This document shows positions 17,875-24,952 of a DNA stretch of 35,694 nucleotides, piece by piece. The position numbers and the translations under genes were made by a program. Position 1 is the stretch's first letter. Each line of letters opens with the position of its first letter. Under the pieces are notes generated by a model, which saw nothing but the letters and a program-made list of their open reading frames with translations, was not told where the DNA came from and did not search any database. Source of the stretch: JAOUGY01 sp050329955 (GTDB lineage: Bacteria > Actinomycetota > Acidimicrobiia > Spongiisociales > ZC4RG35); contig JBHJOH010000067.1 of assembly GCA_050329955.1 (NCBI GenBank), forward strand, positions 1 through 35,694. The letters are read 5' to 3'.

Positions 17875-18026
17875 ACGTCCGACGTCCGACGCAACACGCA
17901 ACACGCAGGAACGCGTTCTTGCTGGAAGCTGAAGCGAGCGACGAGCGACGAGCGGTGAGCGACCGCTGCTGTCTGGGCGTTCTGCGTTCTGCGTTCTGCG
18001 TTCTGGCCGGCAGCCGGCAGCCGGCA
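17875..18026. repeat. Mosaic of five heptanucleotide tandem arrays between acs and the membrane hydrolase gene
   Basis: This occupies nearly half of the 358-bp divergent space (17730-18087). Runs in order: GTCCGAC twice (17877-17890), GCAACAC twice (17891-17904), GAGCGAC four times, one copy reading GAGCGGT (17936-17963), GCGTTCT four times (17977-18004), GCCGGCA three times (18006-18026). All have period 7 although the words differ. No open frame with coding character covers it. The rest of the gap holds the acs palindromes; no gene is seen. Confidence 0.85.
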
Positions 18027-18087
18027 GCTTCCTCCTGTATCAATCACATGTACGACGACTCTCACGTTGGAGAGAAGGGTGGCGGGT

Positions 18088-20109
18088 ATGGAGCGTCTCA
18101 TCGAGATTCGGGTGCATGGCGTTTCGGGCACGTCGCCGGAGGACATGCTGGAGGGGCCTGCCGAGCAGGTGCCGGGTATTCCGGGCGACGTCTGGAAGCG
18201 CTCCGACCGGGAGGACGGGGTCCGGGCGGTGCGCTGGTCGAACCTCACATCGGGGTCGCCGATCTCGGCGCTGTGGCTGACCCTGTTGCCGTACATGATG
18301 CTGAACCTGGCGGGGTGGGCGCTGCCACCGTCGGGGCGCTGGCGTCACCGGGCCGGGGTGGTGTCGATCAGGGCGGCCGGGTTGGCTCTCACGATGGTCT
18401 TCAGCACCGTCACTGCGGTCGGGTTCATCGGGGTGGGTGGATACCAGGTGCTACGCGGGGCGGTGGGCACCGGTTGGGCGCTGGTCCTCGGGGTGGTGGC
18501 GTCCCTGGTGGTGGTGCTGGGGATGTGGCTGGCCACCTCGACCGTCGGCGACGACGCCCGCGCCGACCGGGTGTACCTGCGATCGCTGCACGTGGCGGTG
18601 GCGCTGTGGGCGGTGTGGTGGACGCTGGTGGCCGCCGCCCGGGAGGCGTACCCCGGGGTGGACGAGGGTGTCCTCATGTCGGGGGGGCTGGGAGTCGGTT
18701 GGCCGATACCGGTGATCGCCGGGGCCACCATCGTGCTGGTGGGACTGATCGAGGGCCTCGAGCGTTTCGCCCGACCGGTCGGCATCGGCCTTGCTGTGAT
18801 GTCGGGAGTGCTGCTGGTACTCGACTCGATACGGGTGGTGACGGCACCGGGCGTCGGCGTGGCGCAGCCCGATCGCTTGCGACAGATCGACGACCCTCTC
18901 ACCCTCATGGTCCAGTGGTACGCCTTGCTGGCGCTGGCCGCCATGGTCCTGTCGGTGTCGCGCCGCTACCGCACCGCCGGTCCCGTCATCGGAACCTTCA
19001 TCGCCCTGGCGGGTTCGACCGGCGCCAGCGTCGGCGCCGCCCTGATCTGGGTCTCGGCGAAGGCCACCGGCGTCGAGCCGCCCTCGGGGATCGCTCCCAT
19101 CGCCGAGGCCTTCCTCACCGGCACGGCCCTGGTGGGTGCCGTGCTGGGGTTGGTGGTCCTGGGCGGCAGCCGGTCGGGCGAGCCGGCGTTGCGGGGCGTG
19201 TACGAATCGGCGGTCCGCATCCGCAACGGGCTGTGGCCGGTGCTGGTGGCCGTGCCGGCGGTCACCGGGGCGATACTCGCCATGACGGTGGCAACCCTTC
19301 CCACCGGCCGAGCCCCAGAGGAGTTCGCCGCCATGGCGGCGGTATCGGGCACCGTGATGGCCCTCGGCGTGGCCGGGGGACTCCTCCGGATGGGTCTGCG
19401 GGGGCCGGCGGTGGCGCTCGCTGCGGTGCCGACGGCGATCTGGGTGGCGGTCTCAGCAGGGTTCGTCGATGTCGGGTTCACGACGGTGGCGGTGACGCTC
19501 ACGCTCACCATTCCGCTCGTCCTGGTGGCCACCCGGGTGGTGGGTGCGCTTCGGGACCGCGACAAGCGACGCTTGCTGGCCGTCCCCTGGGATGTCGGCT
19601 CCTACTTCGCCAGGCGCTTTCACCCTTTTGCCCCGCCGTCCTACCGCGATCAGGCGGTGGCCGACCTCGAGGCGGCGGTGGAGCACTATCGAGGGCAGGG
19701 CTTCCCGGTGGTGATCGGGGCCCACAGCCAGGGCACCGTGGTGTGCGCGGCGGCGGTCTCGGATAGCGGGGAAGGCATGGCCACTGCGTTGCTCACCTAT
19801 GGCAGCCCCCTGGCATCGCTACACGCACGCTTCTTCCCGCGCTACTTCACCGATGAGTACCTCACCGGTGTCGCCACCAAGGCCGGCGCCGGGTGGATCA
19901 ACCTGTGGCGGCCGACCGATCCCATCTCGGGCCCGCTCTCGCCAGGACCGGAAGACCGCCGAATCGACGATCCGAGGGTCCGCGGACACGGCGGCTACTG
20001 GCGCCGCGATGAGCCCGAGTTCGCCCGGGCCCTCGCAGACCTGGCCGCCGGCATCGATCAGTTGGATCCCGGTTCCCTTCGACGGGACAAGCCGGGGTCG
20101 GAAGCATGA
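18088..20109 (+). CDS. Multi-pass membrane protein with C-terminal alpha/beta-hydrolase-like domain
   Basis: A 673-aa protein. It begins with a short soluble segment containing IRVHGVSGTSPEDML (about 7-21). About 10-12 hydrophobic membrane segments follow (about 60-485), and then a soluble domain. The soluble domain has the nucleophile elbow GAHSQG with Ser547, and a later Asp611 (RPTDPISGP) and His634 (RGHGGYW) that could complete a Ser-Asp-His triad. Similar long membrane proteins of unknown function occur in Streptomyces and relatives. The HGVSG segment may be the hydrolase oxyanion strand, separated from the rest by a membrane insertion. ATG at 18088 is chosen; TTG at 18067 is possible. 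Lipid or ester substrates at the membrane are a guess. Confidence 0.75.
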   Translation: MERLIEIRVHGVSGTSPEDMLEGPAEQVPGIPGDVWKRSDREDGVRAVRWSNLTSGSPISALWLTLLPYMMLNLAGWALPPSGRWRHRAGVVSIRAAGLALTMVFSTVTAVGFIGVGGYQVLRGAVGTGWALVLGVVASLVVVLGMWLATSTVGDDARADRVYLRSLHVAVALWAVWWTLVAAAREAYPGVDEGVLMSGGLGVGWPIPVIAGATIVLVGLIEGLERFARPVGIGLAVMSGVLLVLDSIRVVTAPGVGVAQPDRLRQIDDPLTLMVQWYALLALAAMVLSVSRRYRTAGPVIGTFIALAGSTGASVGAALIWVSAKATGVEPPSGIAPIAEAFLTGTALVGAVLGLVVLGGSRSGEPALRGVYESAVRIRNGLWPVLVAVPAVTGAILAMTVATLPTGRAPEEFAAMAAVSGTVMALGVAGGLLRMGLRGPAVALAAVPTAIWVAVSAGFVDVGFTTVAVTLTLTIPLVLVATRVVGALRDRDKRRLLAVPWDVGSYFARRFHPFAPPSYRDQAVADLEAAVEHYRGQGFPVVIGAHSQGTVVCAAAVSDSGEGMATALLTYGSPLASLHARFFPRYFTDEYLTGVATKAGAGWINLWRPTDPISGPLSPGPEDRRIDDPRVRGHGGYWRRDEPEFARALADLAAGIDQLDPGSLRRDKPGSEA

Positions 20110-20146
20110 ACGGCCGGCACCGACGGTGAGCAGCCCGCCGTCACGG

Positions 20147-20152
20147 TAGGTT
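20147..20152 (+). promoter_or_regulatory. -10 hexamer of a leaderless promoter for the thioesterase gene
   Basis: TAGGTT, 7 nt before the ATG; it would drive the three-gene cluster 20160-21695. Confidence 0.5.
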
Positions 20153-20159
20153 TGCCCCC

Positions 20160-20597
20160 ATGGACTATCCCGTCACCTACCACCGCAAGGTGCGTTTCTC
20201 CGATTCCGACGCCCAGGGCATCGTCTTCAACGCCAACTATCTCACCTACATCGACGACGCCATCTCCGACTACTTCGATTTGCTCGAAGTCGACTGGAAC
20301 GGGATGAACGAGCGCGGCTTGGACATCGTGCTCGGCCGGGCCGAACTGGACTACCGCTCCTCGGGACGAAAAGGTGAGACGTTGATCACGGGCGTACGGG
20401 TGGCCTCGATCGGCACATCGTCGGTGGTCTTCGAGATCACCATCTGGGAGGAACAGTCGCAGCGGGTGGTGGTGGAGGGGCGGGAGATCCAGGTGATGGT
20501 CGATCGGGACACCTTCGAGACGACGCCGGTACCTCCCTGGTTCGTGGCGGTCATCGAGAAGCTACAGGGACCGGTCGAATGGAAGGCGCGGCCATGA
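20160..20597 (+). CDS. Acyl-CoA thioesterase, hot-dog fold (4HBT/YbgC-like)
   Basis: A 145-aa enzyme expected to hydrolyse short acyl-CoA or 4-hydroxybenzoyl-CoA-like thioesters. The motif beginning FSDSDAQGIVFNANYLTYID (13-32) carries the catalytic Asp17, and the aligned asparagine/tyrosine pair of the family is present at Asn26-Tyr27. Length is typical of a single hot-dog subunit, active as a tetramer in the family. Its TGA overlaps the ATG of the next gene, so it is translationally coupled to the HAD hydrolase. The acyl-CoA dehydrogenase and CoA ligases elsewhere in the window point to the same metabolic area, but do not fix the substrate. Confidence 0.88.
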   Translation: MDYPVTYHRKVRFSDSDAQGIVFNANYLTYIDDAISDYFDLLEVDWNGMNERGLDIVLGRAELDYRSSGRKGETLITGVRVASIGTSSVVFEITIWEEQSQRVVVEGREIQVMVDRDTFETTPVPPWFVAVIEKLQGPVEWKARP

Positions 20598-21268
20598 CCA
20601 GACCCGATGTGATCTTCTTCGATGTGAACGAGACCCTCCTCGACCTGGCCGGACTGCGCCCCCGCTTCGAGGAGGTGTTCGGATCGGCCGACGCCATGAG
20701 TGAATGGTTCGTGCGGATGCTGCACGGATCGCTGGTCGCCAACCACGTCGGCAACCACCGCCCGTTCGGGCTGATCGGGGCGGAGGCGCTCATGGTGCTG
20801 GCCCAGAAGCGCGGCATCATGGTGGAACCGGCCCGGGCGGCGGAGATCGTCGAATCGATGCGCACCCTCCCCGCCCATCCGGACGTGGCAGCGGCACTCG
20901 ACGGTCTGGTGGCGGCCGGATTCCGTCTGGTGGCGCTCACCAACTCGTCGAGCGACGCGGTGCAGGCACAGCTCACCAACGCCGGCCTCGACAGTCGATT
21001 CGAGCGAGCCATCTCGGTGGACTCGGTGGGCCGGTTCAAGCCATCCCCCGACGTGTACCTGCACGCCGCCATGCAGGTCACCGTCGACATCGACCGGGCG
21101 ATGCTGGTGGCCGCTCACGACTGGGACATCATCGGCGCCCGCAGTGTGGGAATGCCGGGAGCGTTCCTGGCTCGCCCCGGAGTGGTGTGGGGCATGCCCG
21201 ACAACCCTCCCGCCATCGTGGCAGCCGATCTGGCCGGTGCCGCCAACCAGATCCTCTTGCTGGAATGA
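20594..21268 (+). CDS. HAD-superfamily hydrolase, haloacid dehalogenase type II-like
   Basis: A 224-aa protein with the four HAD motifs. Motif I is FFDVNETLLD with nucleophile Asp10, motif II is ALTNSSSDAV (about 118), motif III is Lys in GRFKPSPDVY (about 145) and motif IV is AAHDWDIIGARSVG (about 177). A helical cap (about 18-90) separates motif I from motif II. The arrangement resembles L-2-haloacid dehalogenases, but Asn12 of DVNET differs from the DAYGT of characterised enzymes. A phosphatase or dehalogenase role is equally possible. Start overlaps the thioesterase stop as ATGA. Confidence 0.8.
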   Translation: MTRPDVIFFDVNETLLDLAGLRPRFEEVFGSADAMSEWFVRMLHGSLVANHVGNHRPFGLIGAEALMVLAQKRGIMVEPARAAEIVESMRTLPAHPDVAAALDGLVAAGFRLVALTNSSSDAVQAQLTNAGLDSRFERAISVDSVGRFKPSPDVYLHAAMQVTVDIDRAMLVAAHDWDIIGARSVGMPGAFLARPGVVWGMPDNPPAIVAADLAGAANQILLLE

Positions 21269-21296
21269 GCGTCACCGACTGCCGGTTGGTTGAATC

Positions 21297-21695
21297 ATGA
21301 GCCGCTTGGACTCGCTCCTGGACGAACCGGGCACGTCGATCGCCGTGGTCGGCGCCACCGACGATCCGCGCAAGTACGGCGGAATCGCCTACCGGCAGCT
21401 GAAGTCGATGGGCTACCGGGTGTTCGCCGTGAACCCCGGTAGGGAGACGGTGGACGGAGATCGCGCCTACCCCGACCTGGCCGCGCTTCCCGAGGCTCCC
21501 ACCATCGTCAACTTCGTTGTTCCCGCCCACATCGGCGCCCGGGTTGCGGACGAGGCCCTGGCGCTCGGCTACACCAACCTGTGGTTCCAACCCGGTGCCG
21601 AGTCGGCGTCGCTCACGACGCGACTGGCCGAGGCCGGGGCCGATGTGCTCACCGACGCCTGCATCATGGTGCGGGCCAGGTGGGCGAAACGTTGA
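21297..21695 (+). CDS. CoA-binding protein (YccU/Rossmann type)
   Basis: A 132-aa single-domain protein with a Rossmann-like CoA-binding fold. VVGATDDPRKYGGIAYRQL (18-36) is the nucleotide-binding loop, GYRVFAVNPGRETVDG (39-54) follows, and VLTDACIMV ends the domain. It matches the N-terminal domain of succinyl-CoA synthetase alpha in form, as in E. coli YccU. The substrate or partner is unknown. It lies 28 nt after the HAD gene with no visible promoter, so it is the third gene of the thioesterase cluster. A 7-bp hairpin, GTCGCTA with TAGCGAC, follows at 21698-21718. Confidence 0.88.
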   Translation: MSRLDSLLDEPGTSIAVVGATDDPRKYGGIAYRQLKSMGYRVFAVNPGRETVDGDRAYPDLAALPEAPTIVNFVVPAHIGARVADEALALGYTNLWFQPGAESASLTTRLAEAGADVLTDACIMVRARWAKR

Positions 21696-21701
21696 TGGTC
21701 G

Positions 21702-21812
21702 CTACCCGCGATAGCGACGCCAGCTGTCGGACATGAGCCACAGGCTGGGCGAGAGGTAAGCGGCCACCAGTACCAGCCGAAGCGGTCCGGCGGCGTCGTG
21801 GGAACGGACCAT
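21702..21812 (-). pseudogene. Possible remnant of a small two-segment membrane protein
   Basis: A 36-codon frame beginning ATG at 21810-21812 encodes LRLVLVAAYLSPSLWLMSD followed by SWRRYRG, a plausible membrane helix with a basic end. Directly upstream in the same frame, beyond a TGA, lies another hydrophobic stretch, SWLVTAVLALFQLLVGV, without a good start codon. This looks like a small membrane protein interrupted by a stop, but the 36-residue frame alone could also be a real peptide. Evidence is weak, and the rest of 21813-21991 shows no gene. Confidence 0.25.
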
Positions 21813-21991
21813 CCATCACACCCCAACCAGCAACTGGAACAACGCCAGCACGGCGGTGACCAACCACGACTCACGACGTGCCGTACAGCCCTACGATTCC
21901 GAGCGGCTCCCGAGCTTCACCAGGGCAGTGGCGTCATCGAACGGTTTCACACCGTTCCTGTCGGTCGGTTTGCGCCTCGATCGAGCGGCGT

Positions 21992-22177
21992 TCAGTCTTC
22001 GAGCGGGGTCCGCTCACCGATCACGCGGGCGAAGAGCCGATTGATGTCTGATCGGTCTCGTCGGCTGAAGCGCAGTTCGTCACGGACACGGACGGCGCTG
22101 GCGCCCATCGCGATCCCGAAACGGGCGGTGGCAGCGGCCATCCCGATGGCGGTTGCGGCTCCGAGTACTTCGACCAT
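21992..22177 (-). CDS. Small hypothetical protein (61 aa)
   Basis: An ORFan of 61 residues. The first 27 residues, from MVEVLGAATAIGMAAATARF onward, are small and hydrophobic, possibly one membrane helix. The rest is strongly charged, with RVRDELRFSRRDRSDINRL. GGAG lies 5 nt before the ATG at 22175-22177. It is divergent from the nitroreductase gene and has no recognisable domain. The good ribosome site and the sensible charge layout make it more likely real than chance. Confidence 0.45.
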   Translation of the reverse strand: MVEVLGAATAIGMAAATARFGIAMGASAVRVRDELRFSRRDRSDINRLFARVIGERTPLED

Positions 22178-22259
22178 GTCACTCCATCGACCAGCGATGC
22201 CTCCTTCTGAAGATATCCGCGCTCGCCCACTACGCGAGGCGCCGGACGGCCCGGTTTGA

Positions 22260-22265
22260 TACCGT
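22260..22265 (+). promoter_or_regulatory. -10 hexamer of a leaderless promoter for the nitroreductase gene
   Basis: TACCGT, 7 nt before the ATG. It rules out the longer frame that begins about 120 nt upstream. Confidence 0.55.
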
Positions 22266-22272
22266 CCGGGTC

Positions 22273-22794
22273 ATGCTCGAACCCTCACCAGAGACGTACC
22301 GTTCCGTCCTCGGTCTGCGAACCGTGCGCCGATTCCTGCCCGACCCGCTGTCGGAGGAGGATCTGACAGCCATCCTGGAGGCGGGTCGCTGGACGGGGAG
22401 CGCCAAGAACCACCAGCCCTGGATGTTCCTGGTGATCCGCGACCGAGGCCAGCTCGAGCGCCTCTCCGAATGCGGTGACTTTTCCCAGCCACTCCGTGCG
22501 GCGGCAGCTGCGATCGTCCCGATCCGCACCCCGGTCGGCTACGACTGGGACCTCGGTCGGCTGTCGCAGAACATGATGCTGGCTGCGGCTGCTCGCGGAG
22601 TCGGGTCCTGCCCGATCACGCTGCACCGCGAAGAGTGCGGACGGGAAGTCCTCGGGGTACCCGATGACCACGGCTGCAAGTTCGTGGTCGCCTTGGGGTA
22701 TCCCGACGACGAGAAGGAGGCGGAGGGGCGCGCCAAGTCACCGTTGAGCGGCCGCAAACCGCTCGAGGAACTGGTCAGACACGAGCGGTTCTGA
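22273..22794 (+). CDS. Nitroreductase-family flavoprotein
   Basis: A 173-aa protein of the FMN-dependent NADPH oxidoreductase fold. RTVRRFLPDPLSEEDL (about 18-33) holds the phosphate-binding arginines. The segment AGRWTGSAKNHQPWMFLVI (about 39-57) follows, and RLSQNMMLAAAARGVGSC (about 98-115) is the dimer helix. It is shorter than classic nitroreductases (about 200-220), so it is a compact member. The physiological substrate is unknown, with quinones, nitro compounds or flavins being family options. Its 3' end is followed by 8-nt words and the convergent dps gene. Confidence 0.88.
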   Translation: MLEPSPETYRSVLGLRTVRRFLPDPLSEEDLTAILEAGRWTGSAKNHQPWMFLVIRDRGQLERLSECGDFSQPLRAAAAAIVPIRTPVGYDWDLGRLSQNMMLAAAARGVGSCPITLHREECGREVLGVPDDHGCKFVVALGYPDDEKEAEGRAKSPLSGRKPLEELVRHERF

Positions 22795-22803
22795 GTCGGA
22801 AGC

Positions 22804-22819
22804 GGTCAACGGGTCAACG
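22804..22819. repeat. Octanucleotide tandem word, GGTCAACG
   Basis: Two exact tandem copies in the 36-bp space between the nitroreductase and dps stop codons. The related word GTCAACAG is repeated at 24866-24889. Confidence 0.5.
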
Positions 22820-22830
22820 GCTCGACAAGG

Positions 22831-23298
22831 TCACTGGGCGGTGGCACGGAGCATCCATGCCGTCTTCTCGTGGATCTGGATCCGCTGGGTGGCCAGGTCG
22901 GCGGTGGCAACGTCGACGGCCGACTCCGCCACCTTCACCAACGAGCGGGCGGTACGGATCACCGTCTCGTTGCCGGCCACCAGCCGCCGGACCATCTCCA
23001 TGGCGTCGGGGGTTCCCTCTTCACCACCCACCGCTGCCAGCCTGGAGAACTCGGCATAGCTGGCGGGAGCCGGGAATCCGAGGGCGCGGATGCGCTCGGC
23101 AACGACGTCGACCGCGTCCCGGAGCTCCATGTACTGCTCCTCGAACATGAGGTGCAGCGACCGGAACATGGGTCCGGTGACGTTCCAGTGGTAGCCGTGG
23201 GTCTTCAGGTAGAGGGTGTAGGAGTCAGCGAGCAGGTGGGCGAGTCCCTCGGCGATCTCCTTGCGGTCGGCGGTTGAGATCCCTGTGTCCAGTTCCAT
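22831..23298 (-). CDS. dps: Dps-family ferritin-like DNA-protection protein
   Basis: A 155-aa four-helix protein that forms a 12-subunit shell, oxidises iron with hydrogen peroxide and protects DNA. The ferroxidase ligands line up with E. coli Dps: His37 in GYHWNVTG, His49, Glu53 (E. coli has Asp67), Asp64 and Glu68 in VDVVAER. No lysine-rich tail of the DNA-binding type is present. ATG at 23296-23298 follows AGGAGG, a strong ribosome site. It lies only 39 nt downstream of the lnt-like gene on the same strand, so co-transcription is possible, although oxidative-stress control usually calls for a promoter of its own. Confidence 0.93.
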   Translation of the reverse strand: MELDTGISTADRKEIAEGLAHLLADSYTLYLKTHGYHWNVTGPMFRSLHLMFEEQYMELRDAVDVVAERIRALGFPAPASYAEFSRLAAVGGEEGTPDAMEMVRRLVAGNETVIRTARSLVKVAESAVDVATADLATQRIQIHEKTAWMLRATAQ

Positions 23299-23337
23299 GA
23301 GCTGTCCTCCTGAGTGGCGTTCACCTCATTGGATGCA

Positions 23338-24822
23338 TCAGGGAGCAGAATCGTCGCGCCCACCCGCGGTGACCTGCGCGGGGAAGCGGGCTGTCACCGC
23401 CAAGGAGGCGAGCACCGCAAGCCACTGCACCCAGTTGCCGAACCGGGCGTACAGCGTGGGTCCGGCCGTTCGGAGTTGCACCTCACCGGTGAGGATCTCG
23501 CTGGTGGCCAGACCGGTCACCGGGCCGAACTGCCCCGAGTCGGTGATGATGGTGGAGCGGCCGACGACACCGGCGTGAACCAGGTCGGTGCCGAGTTCGG
23601 CCGACCGCATGCGGGTCATGCCGATCAGTTGATCGGAGGCAACCGAATAGGGGTAGCTGCCCTGGTTGGTGGCCACCGCCAGCAGCTCGGCGCCGACCAG
23701 CACCTCATCCCGGCTGAACCGAGCGAAGGAGCCCTCCCACGACACCACCGAACCGAGGGTCCCGAAGTGGAGGTCGAAGACCACGGGACCGTCACCCGGC
23801 ACCATGTCGCGGGGAACCGCCGAAAGCGCCGGGATCCAGTCGAAGAAGGACCGAGCGGGGATGTACTCGCCGAAGGGGACCGGAAGCCGCTTGCGGTACT
23901 CGCCGACGATGGCGCCCGAGCGGTCGAACACGACGTTGGCGTTGACCCACTCGGCGTCGCTGATGGGCCGATCGCCACCGGCGAGCAGGGCGGCGCCGAT
24001 CCGGGCCGCCTCCGCCCCCATCGCCTCGCCCACCTCCGGAATCAGCACCGGGTCGGCGGCGAAGCCACCGCTGGAGCCCTCGGCCCACACCACCAGGTCG
24101 GCCGAGCCGTCCGGTAGCGACCGGGTGAGATCGAGGTGGGTCTGCCAGGTGCGGAGCCGCTCGTCGACGCACTTGGAGCCCGGGCACGGGGTGGAGCCCT
24201 GGATGACGGCAACCCGCACGGTGGGACCGTCGGCCGTCGCCGGCCACACCGCCCCCGCCGCCATCAGCAGCATCACCACTCCCGACGTCGCCGCCAGGAT
24301 GGTGTGGTGGCGCTCGACCACCGCCAGCGCCAGCCCGGCGGCGAGCAGGGCCACCAGCACCGACCAGCCAGTGGTGCCGATCCACTGGGTGGCATCACGG
24401 GTGAGGGCGTATTCGCCCATCGGGTATCCGAGGAAGCCCCATTCGAACCCGCCGAAGGGGAACCGTCCCCGCGCCGCCTCGAAGGCCGCCCACCCGCCGA
24501 CCACTGCCAGCGCCCAGCGCAGCGGCGGGAGACCCCGGACCCGCCACGCCCACCACCCGAACAGGCAGGCATAAACCGACTGCAGGATCCACAACGGCAT
24601 GAACGCCTCCAGCCCCAGCTCGCTCAGCCAGGGGAACAGCATCCCGAAGAACGCCAGCCCGAACACCCCGGCCGACCCGATCGCCACCCGGCATGAGGGC
24701 GCCGTTCGCAACACCCACAGCAGCACCGCCACACAGGGGACGGTGAGATACGCCTGACCGTATGGCGGGAACGCCGCCACCAGGACGAGCCCGGCTACCC
24801 CGGAGAGAAGGAGGGAACGCAC
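23338..24822 (-). CDS. lnt: Apolipoprotein N-acyltransferase homologue with serine at the catalytic cysteine
   Basis: A 494-aa protein with about seven N-terminal membrane helices (1-200), a periplasmic nitrilase domain (about 203-450) and a final helix near 470. It would add the third acyl chain to lipoproteins. The nitrilase triad is Glu-Lys-Cys in E. coli. Glu248 (VVWAEGSSGG) and Lys311 (EYRKRLPVPFGEY) are present, but the Cys site reads SVVSWEG, with Ser361 coded by TCG at 23740-23742. Activity is therefore uncertain. GTG at 24820-24822 gives a normal signal-anchor start; the upstream frame is open but lacks sense. A 12-18th-residue lipobox protein (12066) is a possible substrate. Confidence 0.85.
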   Translation of the reverse strand: MRSLLLSGVAGLVLVAAFPPYGQAYLTVPCVAVLLWVLRTAPSCRVAIGSAGVFGLAFFGMLFPWLSELGLEAFMPLWILQSVYACLFGWWAWRVRGLPPLRWALAVVGGWAAFEAARGRFPFGGFEWGFLGYPMGEYALTRDATQWIGTTGWSVLVALLAAGLALAVVERHHTILAATSGVVMLLMAAGAVWPATADGPTVRVAVIQGSTPCPGSKCVDERLRTWQTHLDLTRSLPDGSADLVVWAEGSSGGFAADPVLIPEVGEAMGAEAARIGAALLAGGDRPISDAEWVNANVVFDRSGAIVGEYRKRLPVPFGEYIPARSFFDWIPALSAVPRDMVPGDGPVVFDLHFGTLGSVVSWEGSFARFSRDEVLVGAELLAVATNQGSYPYSVASDQLIGMTRMRSAELGTDLVHAGVVGRSTIITDSGQFGPVTGLATSEILTGEVQLRTAGPTLYARFGNWVQWLAVLASLAVTARFPAQVTAGGRDDSAP

Positions 24823-24865
24823 GGGAGGATTGTCGCAGAGACGCGCCGCATTCAGGGGCTTGGCC

Positions 24866-24889
24866 GTCAACAGGTCAACAGGTCAACAG
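24866..24889. repeat. Octanucleotide tandem array, GTCAACAG
   Basis: Three exact copies, followed by a partial GTCAGAGA. It lies in the 130-bp space between manA and the lnt-like gene. The unit is a variant of GTCAACGG at 22804-22819. Confidence 0.7.
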
Positions 24890-24952
24890 GTCAGAGAGTG
24901 CTGAGCTCGACTGTCGACGTGCCGGTCGCGGTGAGTGGGGGCTCGCGGCGTT

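Noticed and set aside
17875..18026. CRISPR array
   Set aside because: Repeated units are 7 nt without spacers; there are no cas genes.
17730..18296. N-terminal extension of acs of about 190 codons
   Set aside because: The added residues come from heptamer repeats and antisense DNA, and a good ribosome site marks the internal ATG.
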